A stretch of 64,000 nucleotides of DNA from Mantamonas sphyraenae (Eukaryota; CRuMs; Mantamonadidae). How positions within the stretch are numbered: position 1 is the first letter of the stretch; each line of letters starts with the position of its first letter. The position numbers were made by a program, and so were the translations under genes. Below the pieces are notes generated by a model. That model was not told where the DNA came from and did no database searches. It saw only the letters and a program-made list of their open reading frames with translations. Of the stretch, positions 51,472-59,271 are shown piece after piece. The stretch lies in assembly GCA_026936335.1 (NCBI GenBank), contig JAPMXV010000027.1, positions 62,001 through 126,000 on the forward strand, written 5' to 3'.

Positions 51472-53175
51472 ATGACCTCACGCTTTGGCCGCTCTCGCAC
51501 CAGCGGCAGCTCGTCATCGCGCTCCAGCGGAAGCACGCGCTCGGGGTTTGGCAGCCGCAGCAGCAGGGACAAGGACAAGGATAAGGACAAGGACAAGGAC
51601 GACAGCGACGACGAGAAGAAGAGCAGCAGCACGCGCCGAGCCGGCGGCTTTGGCGCGCGCCGCTCCTCCCTGGGCAGGGACAAAGACAAGGACAAAGACA
51701 AGGATAAGGACGGCAGCGACGATGAAGGCGACAAGAAAAAGACGGGCAGCAGCCGGTGGGGATCGCGACGCTCTTCCCTAGGCTCCTCCTCCAGGAAGGA
51801 GAGCAGCGACGTCAAACGAGGCGTCACAAACCACAATGTGCAGATGACCACCAAGTATGAGGACCTACCCGACGACTGGAAGGATTCCATCCGCGACTTT
51901 GAGTAGGTTTGGTTGGTGGCCCCTCCTGCCTGTGGCCTGTGTGCAGTGCGTGGAGCTCCCAGCTTTGCTCCACGTCCGGCCTGATCCGCTCACCCACAGA
52001 CCACACCCGCGCGCACCCGCAGCTACGAGGTGTCCAAGTTTCGTATTGCCCTCGCAGACATTGACAAGGAGGAGACGACGCCCGAGAACGTGCCCACCAT
52101 GCTTATGGACGTCAGCAAGGACACCGACGCAAAGATGAAGGTGCGTCGTGCATTTTTTGGCGCCCAAGTTCGCCCCTCCTCACACGGACGCGCTGTATCC
52201 CCCTCCCCACACCACCACACTCACTCACTCCTTCACTCGTATGCCGGTGCATGCCATGGCTCTGTCCCCACACAGAAACTGACGTCCATCCTGAATGCCA
52301 TCACCATGGAACGCAGCGCGATCACCGCGCTGCACAAGGAAGTGACGCAGGAGCTGCGCAACGCAGACATTGTGCGACGGGAGCTGGAGTATTTGTCAAA
52401 CAGCAGCAGTCTGGCAGCCACGTACCTGTCGTCGAACCATCTGCCCACGCCGTACTTCTGGTCGCTGCTGGAGCGATTTGAGAAGCGGCTGGAGGAGTAT
52501 GCAAAGACGATTGCGGAGCTCAGCGAGCTGTTGGAGCCTGTGGAGCACGAGGCATTCACACCGCAAATGTTGGAGAAGATTGTGCACAACGAACACGAGT
52601 ACTTTCTGGCCACGGCATCACTGGTGGGTACAGTGCACGAGGAGGTGCAGAATGCCAAGGAGCACTTTATCAAGCATGTCAAACCCAAAGCAGGCTTCTT
52701 TGACGACGAAGAGCAACGCACACAGCGCTTGGAACAGTTCCGCACCAAACAAAAGGACATGCTGTCACAGGAGCGCTATCTGCAGAACCTGATCTTCCCC
52801 AACGGCACGCCGGCCGAGGAGCGCCAACGTGAGGAGGAGGAGAAGGCGTACAGCGGACGCAGCGGCAGTCGATGGGGGGCGTCGCGGTCGTCTGCAGGGG
52901 GCAGTCGCTTCGGCGCATCGCGTGCAAGTCGCTCGGGCAGCAGCAGCGGCAGCAGCGGCAGCGGCAGCCGCTTTGGACGCTCGCGGGCTGACGAGAAGAA
53001 GGATGAGGAGGAAGGAGGCAGCAGACGCAGTTCCCTCTCCAGGCGGACCACCCGTTCCAGCAGTGACTCCAGTGCAGGACGCCGCTCAAACCTGCGCGTC
53101 GACACGGGCAACCGCACGGGCACGTTCAGCCGAGGCTCCAGCCGTACCAGTGGCAGCAGCCGCTTTGGGCGTTGA
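51472..53175 (+). CDS. NUP58: Nucleoporin NUP58 (p58/p45)-like
   Basis: Three exons, 51472-51902, 52023-52140 and 52276-53175, about 482 residues. The N-terminal part is an FG domain in which FG is flanked by Arg and Ser (SRFGRSRTSG, GGFGARRSS) and interrupted by two Lys-Asp repeat runs. The central coiled coil matches NUP58: KLTSILNAITMERSAITALH, VTQELRNADIVRRELEYL, PTPYFWSLLERFEKRLEEY. The C-terminus is again Arg/Ser-rich with RFG motifs. NUP58 sits with NUP54 and NUP62 in the central channel of the nuclear pore. The second intron has a length divisible by three and no in-frame stop, so retention would add 45 residues without shifting the frame. Confidence 0.86.
51903..52022 (+). other. Intron 1 of the NUP58 gene
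   Basis: 120 bp, donor GTAGGT overlapping an in-frame TAG, acceptor CACCCGCAG, phase 2. It joins SIRDF-D to YEVSKF. Confidence 0.82.
52141..52275 (+). other. Intron 2 of the NUP58 gene
   Basis: 135 bp, donor GTGCGT, acceptor CACACAG, phase 0. The sequence inside translates to unconserved His/Ser-rich residues. Confidence 0.8.
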
Positions 53176-53201
53176 ACCAACCACTGGCAGTCTTGTGGAG
53201 A

Positions 53202-54410
53202 ATGGGAGTGTGGGCCAGCGCAGCGCGCGGTGCAATCCAAAACGAAAACAAAGCTCCCTTTCAACGATCGTCGCCTATGCAGGACCGGGGTCCCCTGGAC
53301 GGTCTCCCACAAGAGGTGTTGCTCAGGGTGATGGCATATTTGCAACCAGAGGACCTTGCTAGACTCGGTGGCACGTGCCACAGGTTGCAGAACATCGTCC
53401 GCTCCCTGCCGTTGTGGGAGGAGGTGCACCACTCCGACATGTCCCTGGCAAATGTCGTCGGCGCTGACCCAGTGTTTGCGCAACTGGTACCGCCTGCAGA
53501 AGGCGATGGCAGCTGGTTTGGAGAGGTGTCGGGGCAACGCAGATTCATTGTTGCCTACTTCGACCAGATCCACGCACGAGCGCAGGAGGACGAGCAGAAA
53601 CTGCGACATGGGATGTGGTACCGCCGTATCATGGCCCTGTGTGCCCTGTGGCCGTTGTCAATGGCAGCGTGGACACTTGTGGAACGTTGGTGGGGCGCTC
53701 CACGCGCATACTGCATGGGCCTGGCCTGGTACAGCCTTGCCGTGCTCATGCTTACCACTCGTACGTGGGTGGTGAAACATGTGCTACCGCAGCCGAGCAT
53801 AACTTTCACGCGAGGCAGACACGCTCCGGCGTTGTTTCTCATCGTCATGCCGTTCCTCCTGGCGGCTCTTCTCCCTGCAGCCATGGCAGACGGCTGGATA
53901 CCCATTCCTTGGACGCCTGTCTTTATCCTCGTTGACATGGCTGTGCTGTACGTGACGCAAGACTGGCGTCCGCAGCACTTCCCCATTTCTCTTTTCAGAT
54001 CCATGCTCGTCATCAACACTGTGCCGTTGGGGCTTTGGATGGATGACATGGTACCTTTGCTACTTGTCCAGGGTTGTGTTGCGCTCTGCGTGATTGCGGC
54101 TGCGACTGTTCACTGGAAGATCTTGGTGGCTGAATCGATGCTCCTCGGAGCCCTCCTCACAGATCCGGAGCTTGCCATCGTCACTCCGGCTGCCGTGGCG
54201 CTCATTGCGGCTACTGTATACATCGGCGCCCTTGAAGTGGGCCATACAGCTTTGGTCCGCCAACACCAGCGGATTATTGCGTGCCACACACTCCCCCTCG
54301 AGCTGCGCCAGGCTCTGAGCTATCCTCCTTGGCTGGCTGCTCGACTACCCTCCCATCACATGCGTGCCTATGTCCGCTCTCTCCCGTCTGCGAGGCACGC
54401 TGCAGTGTGA
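53202..54410 (+). CDS. F-box protein with multi-pass membrane domain, copy 4 (divergent)
   Basis: 402 residues from ATG 53202, or 377 from ATG 53277 (MQDRGPLDGLPQEVLL), which fits the paralogues better. The F-box reads LPQEVLLRVMAYLQPEDLAR then GGTCHRLQNIV. A charged linker and seven to eight hydrophobic segments follow (IMALCALWPLSMAAWTLVE; ALFLIVMPFLLAALLPAAMA; LLLVQGCVALCVIAAATVHW). It shares the F-box/linker/membrane plan with copies 1-3 but lacks their EEW..QDE leader and the GSWWP motif, so it is an older or separate member. It lies on the opposite strand, 26 bp after the NUP58 stop. Confidence 0.72.
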   Translation: MGVWASAARGAIQNENKAPFQRSSPMQDRGPLDGLPQEVLLRVMAYLQPEDLARLGGTCHRLQNIVRSLPLWEEVHHSDMSLANVVGADPVFAQLVPPAEGDGSWFGEVSGQRRFIVAYFDQIHARAQEDEQKLRHGMWYRRIMALCALWPLSMAAWTLVERWWGAPRAYCMGLAWYSLAVLMLTTRTWVVKHVLPQPSITFTRGRHAPALFLIVMPFLLAALLPAAMADGWIPIPWTPVFILVDMAVLYVTQDWRPQHFPISLFRSMLVINTVPLGLWMDDMVPLLLVQGCVALCVIAAATVHWKILVAESMLLGALLTDPELAIVTPAAVALIAATVYIGALEVGHTALVRQHQRIIACHTLPLELRQALSYPPWLAARLPSHHMRAYVRSLPSARHAAV

Positions 54411-55012
54411 CGATGCAGAGAAAGAAAGTACAAGGCTATTTTACATTTCGCGGTTCTCCTGCTCCTTGCCATAGCTCTTCATGCCAGACATGCCAGGGAG
54501 GAGGGTCTCTTGTTGTCGATGCGTTCGTGTGTCCCCCCAAGGTATGGTGTGGTTCCAACGAGCAACCAACGAAGCGGAGGAAAGAGTGAATGGTGAGTGG
54601 GGAGATGCACAAGCTCGAGCATGCATCCTTGGGGACAGGTGGGAGTGGCCGTCGACCCCAGCATTGTTCGTCGGTGATGCATCCGGAGCACGTGGGAACC
54701 CTCTGCACCACCGACTGACACACCGCCGAGTCGCTCGTACCTGCGATCCAACTGGCCACATGCATTCGCCGCCAGTCCACGCAGAGGCCACCCTCCCTGC
54801 CCCAAAGCTTGCTCCGTTGCATCAGCATCCCACACTCATCACACATACCATTCCCCCACCTCTTGCTACTCGGCTCGCCCAAATCCACACCCTGTCCATA
54901 TCAGGGCTCCCACAAACACACTGTCCATCCTCCGTCCCCGGCTCCTGTCATCCCCAGCTGTAGATTGCATCCTTCCATCCTCCTTCCATCATCCATCTCC
55001 TCCTCTGTGGGC
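54411..55012. other. Non-coding interval 3' of the homeobox gene
   Basis: 602 bp between convergent stops of F-box copy 4 and the homeobox gene. Open frames here have no conserved features. It is probably the two 3' UTRs plus spacer; no repeat or RNA gene recognised. Confidence 0.5.
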
Positions 55013-56425
55013 TCACTGTTCGCCTGACCCACGGCTCTGCTTCGGACGCGCATACTCCACACCCGGGTGCTTCCTCTTCCACCGAATTCGACTGTGCCCC
55101 ACAACGTGTCCCCGTATCCACTCCCGTGTCAGTCTCATCTCTCCCTTCTTCCTCTTCTTCTCCCCCCACCCCCCACTCCCTGCCCCTGCGAAGAAGCAAA
55201 AACGCACCGGTTGCCGAACCAGTTGTTCACCTGCGTTGCCGTCAACGAGCTCGCCTCTGCCAATGCCATCTTCTCCTCGTCTGTGGTGCCCATGTCCCGC
55301 ATCCGTGTCAGCCTCCCTCGTCCCATGTTCGCTCTCCATTTCCTCCCTCCTCCCATCCACTCCTGTGCCCCATCGTGCGTATTTGCAGAGCAAAAATCAC
55401 ACGTCATTCCCGGATTGCCCCCTTGGCCCTTGCGAGAGAGAAAAAAAGACACGTCCCGCCGGCCCTCGCCGAAAAAAATCGCCCCGCCGCCGATCTTTTT
55501 CCTTGATCCTTCCGCTGCACCACCTTTCCACACCCTTCCTTTTCTGCCCATGCCTCCGCATGCATACGCGTTTCCCCCCTCCTCCACTCGCCTCTCTGTA
55601 TCACTTACACGACGGGTAAGGGTTGTCCAGGTGGCTGTGCAGATCCGTGTCAGCGCCGGAATTCTCTTCGTTCCTTGTCACTTCTCCGTCGCTGCTCGCT
55701 GCCGTCTCCCGAGAAAACGCCCCCCCCACCGCCCACGCTTCCTCCTCCCCCTCCTTTCTTCTCTCCTTCCACCTACTCCAGAAACCACTGTGTGCATCCA
55801 TCACCGTGCCCTCCTGCGTGTAAGTCTCTCCCTGGCCCTTGTGCATCGCGTGATAAAAAAAAAGTCCGTCTGGGAGCCGTCCGCGTTGGTGGCCATTTTC
55901 CACCGCCGCAAAAACTCGGCTCTCCGTCTGCCTCCCCTCGCCACTCACCTGATGCAGAACCTGCGTCGACTCCTTGCTTGCCCGCTTCCTGCCCTTGCTC
56001 CCTCGTCCCGAGCTGCTGCTTCCGCCCTCTTGCTCGTTGTGCCGTCCACTGTTGCTTCGACGGTTTTCTTTCTGACGCGAGTTTGCGCCCGAGCTCGTCT
56101 CGCTGTCCACGCTCAGCGTTGACGTCGAAGACGTTTCGCTTGCATTGTCGTCAAAGTACTGCTGCATGTGGTCTGCACTGCTGCTCTCGTCCTCCATCTC
56201 CTCCTCGTCCACGCTGTTGTACCTCAGTCGAAGCCGTGCTCCACTTGGTTGCGAGTTGCGCAGCTCCACAAGGAAGCGAGAAGCCAGCAGCATCGATTGG
56301 AACTCGGGCGTCATCTGCATCGGAGCAGACACGGGTGTCATCTGCCACGCACGCGGCGCTGCCAGATATCTTGTGTACATGTTTTGAGTGTTCTTGTCTT
56401 GCGGCGTCTTGGGAGACTGCTGCAT
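55013..56425 (-). CDS. TALE-class homeobox transcription factor
   Basis: Four exons on the minus strand: 55949-56425, a short exon ending at 55609, 55208-55280 and 55013-55091, about 227 residues. The N-terminus is Gln/Met-, then Ser/Glu-rich. The homeodomain starts SKGRKRASKESTQVLHQ in exon 1, continues HLDNPYPS in exon 2 (the TALE three-residue loop motif PYP), EEKMALAEASSLTATQVNNW in exon 3, and ends WFGNR joined to RIRWKRK in exon 4. The WFGN(R/K)RIR ending resembles the PBC/PBX class more than MEIS or TGIF. Helix 3 has the expected Asn-Asn-Trp-Phe core, so DNA binding is likely. The exon 1 to exon 2 junction is unresolved: the phase-consistent acceptor (exon 55609-55663) inserts six residues in helix 1. 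The protein was probably missed in automatic frames because no single frame holds the domain. Confidence 0.82.
55092..55207 (-). other. Intron 3 of the homeobox gene
   Basis: 116 bp, donor GTGCGT, acceptor GGGCACAG, phase 2. It joins NWFGN-R to RIRWKRK. Confidence 0.85.
55281..55608 (-). other. Intron 2 of the homeobox gene
   Basis: 328 bp, consensus donor GTAAGT, acceptor CACCACAG, phase 1. It joins NPYPS to (Y)EEKMALAE. Confidence 0.85.
55664..55948 (-). other. Intron 1 of the homeobox gene (3' end uncertain)
   Basis: Donor GTGAGT at 55948 is clear. The phase-consistent acceptor ends at 55664 (GAAGAG). A better-looking acceptor (CTGAC...CTGCACAG, ending at 55635) is out of phase by itself. 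Confidence 0.5.
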
Positions 56426-57188
56426 CTGAGAGTATGTGCCGCGTCAGTGTCCGTTCGCTTGTCAAACGTCCAGAAACGCATTTCTCACCCGCCCCACCCT
56501 CGGCCATGCACACGTCCACACACCCTTTGCACCATGTACATCACATCCCCCATGTCTGGGGATGCATGTGGTGGTCTTGCATGCTCGCTTGCAGTGCACT
56601 ACATACCTTGTGGGAATTTGTCGTTGGGTTGGGTTTGCTGCAAGCGCGCACTGACCACTCATCCGAGGTGCACGGATGCAGGATGACAGGATGGGCGGAA
56701 TGGACGCGTGCACAGGGCGCACCGAGGGGACATCTGGACATATGTGGGATGCATATGGAGACAACGGGCAGGGTGGCGGGTGCAGACGGCTTGTGGTGGC
56801 GGGAAGTTGGCGCCACTTGACAGGTCCGCGGTTGGATGCGTGGATGTGAGAGGGATGGACACGGGGAAGCATCTCGGGGGCAAGTACAGAGTGTGCAAGT
56901 GCCATCGAAGCAGGTGTGGAGATGTGGTGGTCGTGTGCGCGGTGGCAGGAGGCCGAAACAAGGGGCAAACGTTTTCAGGAACGACATCGGAAGCCCGTCT
57001 CCCTGGGTATGGGACAATGACCGCTTTGCAAGGCACACCAACGGGGATTTGGGGATGAAAGTTGGGATCGGTGGGGGATTGGGAAGGATGTGGAGGCCGG
57101 TGCATGCGTGGTACGAGGGTGGGGTGCGGGGTGCGCACGCTGAGGCAGCCATAGCCCCCCACACATTGCTGGCGATCTGCACCCGACC
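56426..57188. promoter_or_regulatory. 763-bp divergent 5' region of the homeobox gene
   Basis: The largest gap in the window, between the homeobox ATG and a small membrane-protein gene. Directly upstream of the ATG is an acceptor-like CACATACTCTCAG with a CTGAC about 20 bp earlier and a GTGAGA donor about 63 bp away, suggesting an intron in the 5' UTR. The rest holds no ORF with recognisable features. Confidence 0.45.
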
Positions 57189-57662
57189 ATGGGTTTGAAC
57201 CTTTTCCAAGCAACGCATGCATCATTTCGCATGCTTCCACTCTGGGTGCAGGTGTGGATGGGGCTCTTCCTTGGTCCGAGCATTTTCTTGCCGCTGGTTG
57301 TTGTCACAGAGGAGCCCATGGTCCCTCTGGTGCTATGTGGGTCTGCGTTGGTGTTTGTGGCCATTCCCAATTCCTATCTGATCTGGGATAACGGCGGTGG
57401 ACTGTGCAAGCGCATGGCCCTCCCGCACATTCCGCACGCCTCCCTGGCGCTTGTATACTGCCTGGGGCGGCTCCTCGGTGCGGGATACGCTGAACTGGGA
57501 CTTGGAGGTTCCATTACCGCGTGGGACTCTTTGCTGGGGATCGTGTTGTGGGTGTACGCGGCCATTTGGGCAGTATCGCTCGCCTTTGACATCAACGACG
57601 TGCGTGTGGTGTGGATGACCGGGGACAAGCACATGGTGCGCTACGATCTTGCTGCTGCATGA
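57189..57662 (+). CDS. Small polytopic membrane protein, duplicate A
   Basis: 157 residues with about five hydrophobic segments (WMGLFLGPSIFLPLVVV; MVPLVLCGSALVFVAIPN; SLLGIVLWVYAAIWAVSLAF) and the end motif DVRVVWMTGDKHMVRY. No known family. Positions 57252-57644 are repeated, inverted and without gaps, at 63608-64000; I count about 29 differences in 393 bp. The homology stops at the Tyr codon of MVRY, so the two proteins have different C-terminal ends. The first 21 residues (MGLNLFQATHASFR...) lie outside the part I can compare. Confidence 0.62.
   Translation: MGLNLFQATHASFRMLPLWVQVWMGLFLGPSIFLPLVVVTEEPMVPLVLCGSALVFVAIPNSYLIWDNGGGLCKRMALPHIPHASLALVYCLGRLLGAGYAELGLGGSITAWDSLLGIVLWVYAAIWAVSLAFDINDVRVVWMTGDKHMVRYDLAAA
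57252..57644 (+). repeat. Inverted duplication, copy A
   Basis: 393 bp matching the reverse complement of 63608-64000 at about 93% by hand count, with no indel. The first about 160 bp differ at only two sites. Confidence 0.95.
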
Positions 57663-57689
57663 GGTCAACCCCAATGTATTCAAAGCGTT

Positions 57690-59210
57690 TCAGCGTGGCG
57701 TGAACTTCATTGGCAGACCACTGCTGGGCCGCATGGTGATCTTGAGCTCGCGCTTCCAGTAGGCGTCCATGTCGTTTGCCAGCACGACGGCCTCCATGTC
57801 CAGGGCACGCACGACATGCACGATGGCGACAACTGCTTCAGCGACGGCAAAGTTCTTCCCCACACATCCGCGCTTCCCCATCATGAAAGGCATAAAGGCA
57901 AACGGATCACGCTCGCTGACAGAGGCGGCATCAAGGAAGCGGCTGGGACGCCATTCGAGGACATCGTCGCCCCAGATGCGTGCATCACGGCCAAAGAGAA
58001 ACGGGGAGGCCATGACGATGGTTCCCTTGGGGATGAGGACATCGCCGAGGCGGTCCTCTTCCGTGTTGACGCGGTTGGTCAGAGGCGCAGGCGGGAACAA
58101 GCGCATTGTCTCATTGAAGATGGCTGTGACGACAACCAACTTCTCGAGATGTTCGGCCTGGACGTTGCCGTCACCAACAATGTCTTCGATTTCCTCGCGT
58201 GCTCGCTCGATCCACTCGGGGTTCTGTGCAAGGTAGGCAAGCGATGCACTGAGGGCAATGGCCGTGGTTTCGTGTCCGGCTACCACAAAGGTCAGCACGT
58301 TGTTGAGCAGCTCGTCGTCGGACAGCTTTTCGTCGCCGACGCCCTCAAACAGCACGCTGAGCAGGTCGTCCGTCTCTGCATCTCCAGCTTCCCACTGTTT
58401 GCGTCGTTGTTCAATGATGGCCAGACAGTTGGCATGCAGCCGGTCGCGGGCAGCTCGCTTGGCCTTGTTGCTGCTCGTGGGCAAACTCTTGGTGAAGGGT
58501 AGGATGATGCCCAGTACAAGTGCCACGTCAATCTTGGGCAGAAGAGTGTTCATGAGCGCATAGATCGAATCTTCGCCCTGTGCATCCTCGCCCGTCTTGA
58601 GCGCCTCAAAGTCAAAAGAAAACCCGGCTTGGCCGATGACGTCAAGCGTGTACTCGGAGCAGATTTGGTGACACAACACCGTGCTTCCCTCGTTCTCCTC
58701 AAGCTTCTTGACCAGGAATGCGCTGAGGATGTTGAACGTGGCCATCAGACGTCCCACACTGCGGTGCGAAAAAGCAGGACCAATCAAACGGCGCTGGTTG
58801 TCATGCTTTTCGCCCTCGCTGGTGAGCAGTCCATCACCCAAGAGGGGTTTGAGGGTGTTGCGAATGTCCGCAGGCCGCACCCAGATGCTACTCTTGGCGC
58901 TGAGAAAGATGTGTTTGACCATGGCAAGGTCTGTGGTCAGCAGGCGGACCTCGCCGAGCCACACGCGATACAGCAGGAGGTCGGGCCAACCGGCATCCCT
59001 GCACCATCGCAAATGGGGTTCGACGGCGTCTTCCCGAGCAATCTCGAGAAAGTTGCCCCACAGGAGACTGGCAGGCGGCGCTGCCATGTTGGCAAGATCC
59101 TTTGGCAGAAACCACCAATTGTACACGAGACGCCACACCACCTTGATGAGGATGTACGCCGTGAAAGCGAGCAGGAGGATGCCGGCGTAGTGCAAAATGT
59201 CGCCAATCAT
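57690..59210 (-). CDS. Microsomal cytochrome P450, CYP3/CYP4-like
   Basis: 506 residues from ATG 59210 (MIGDILHYAGILLLAFTAYI), a standard N-terminal membrane anchor. Hallmarks in order: I-helix VVAGHETTAIALS (about 310), K-helix NETMRLFP (ExxR, about 368), WRPSRFL, and the heme-binding loop FMMGKRGCVGKNF with the thiolate Cys near 448. All catalytic motifs are intact, so an active mono-oxygenase is likely; substrate cannot be told. A longer frame upstream is Ser-rich and overlaps the divergent gene, so it is not used. It converges on the duplicate A gene (27 bp). Confidence 0.95.
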   Translation of the reverse strand: MIGDILHYAGILLLAFTAYILIKVVWRLVYNWWFLPKDLANMAAPPASLLWGNFLEIAREDAVEPHLRWCRDAGWPDLLLYRVWLGEVRLLTTDLAMVKHIFLSAKSSIWVRPADIRNTLKPLLGDGLLTSEGEKHDNQRRLIGPAFSHRSVGRLMATFNILSAFLVKKLEENEGSTVLCHQICSEYTLDVIGQAGFSFDFEALKTGEDAQGEDSIYALMNTLLPKIDVALVLGIILPFTKSLPTSSNKAKRAARDRLHANCLAIIEQRRKQWEAGDAETDDLLSVLFEGVGDEKLSDDELLNNVLTFVVAGHETTAIALSASLAYLAQNPEWIERAREEIEDIVGDGNVQAEHLEKLVVVTAIFNETMRLFPPAPLTNRVNTEEDRLGDVLIPKGTIVMASPFLFGRDARIWGDDVLEWRPSRFLDAASVSERDPFAFMPFMMGKRGCVGKNFAVAEAVVAIVHVVRALDMEAVVLANDMDAYWKRELKITMRPSSGLPMKFTPR

Positions 59211-59271
59211 CTCTGGTTGGGTGTGGGAGCGCGCAGCGGTGACCAAACACACATTGCCCGTCATCCAGCCG
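59211..59271. promoter_or_regulatory. 61-bp gap between divergent P450 and acidic-protein starts
   Basis: The only space available for two promoters apart from coding sequence. Confidence 0.35.

Noticed and set aside
51348-51890. Minus-strand ORF with Leu-Ser repeats opposite NUP58
   Set aside because: It is the antisense reading of the Lys-Asp and Arg-Ser codon repeats.
54436-54963. Overlapping ORFs of about 150 codons on both strands
   Set aside because: No motif, no plausible start context, and composition unlike neighbouring genes; treated as non-coding.
55186-55207. A 22-bp GTGCGT...CGCAG intron after the homeodomain WFGN
   Set aside because: Too short for spliceosomal removal. The 116-bp alternative restores RIRWKRK, which matches the family.
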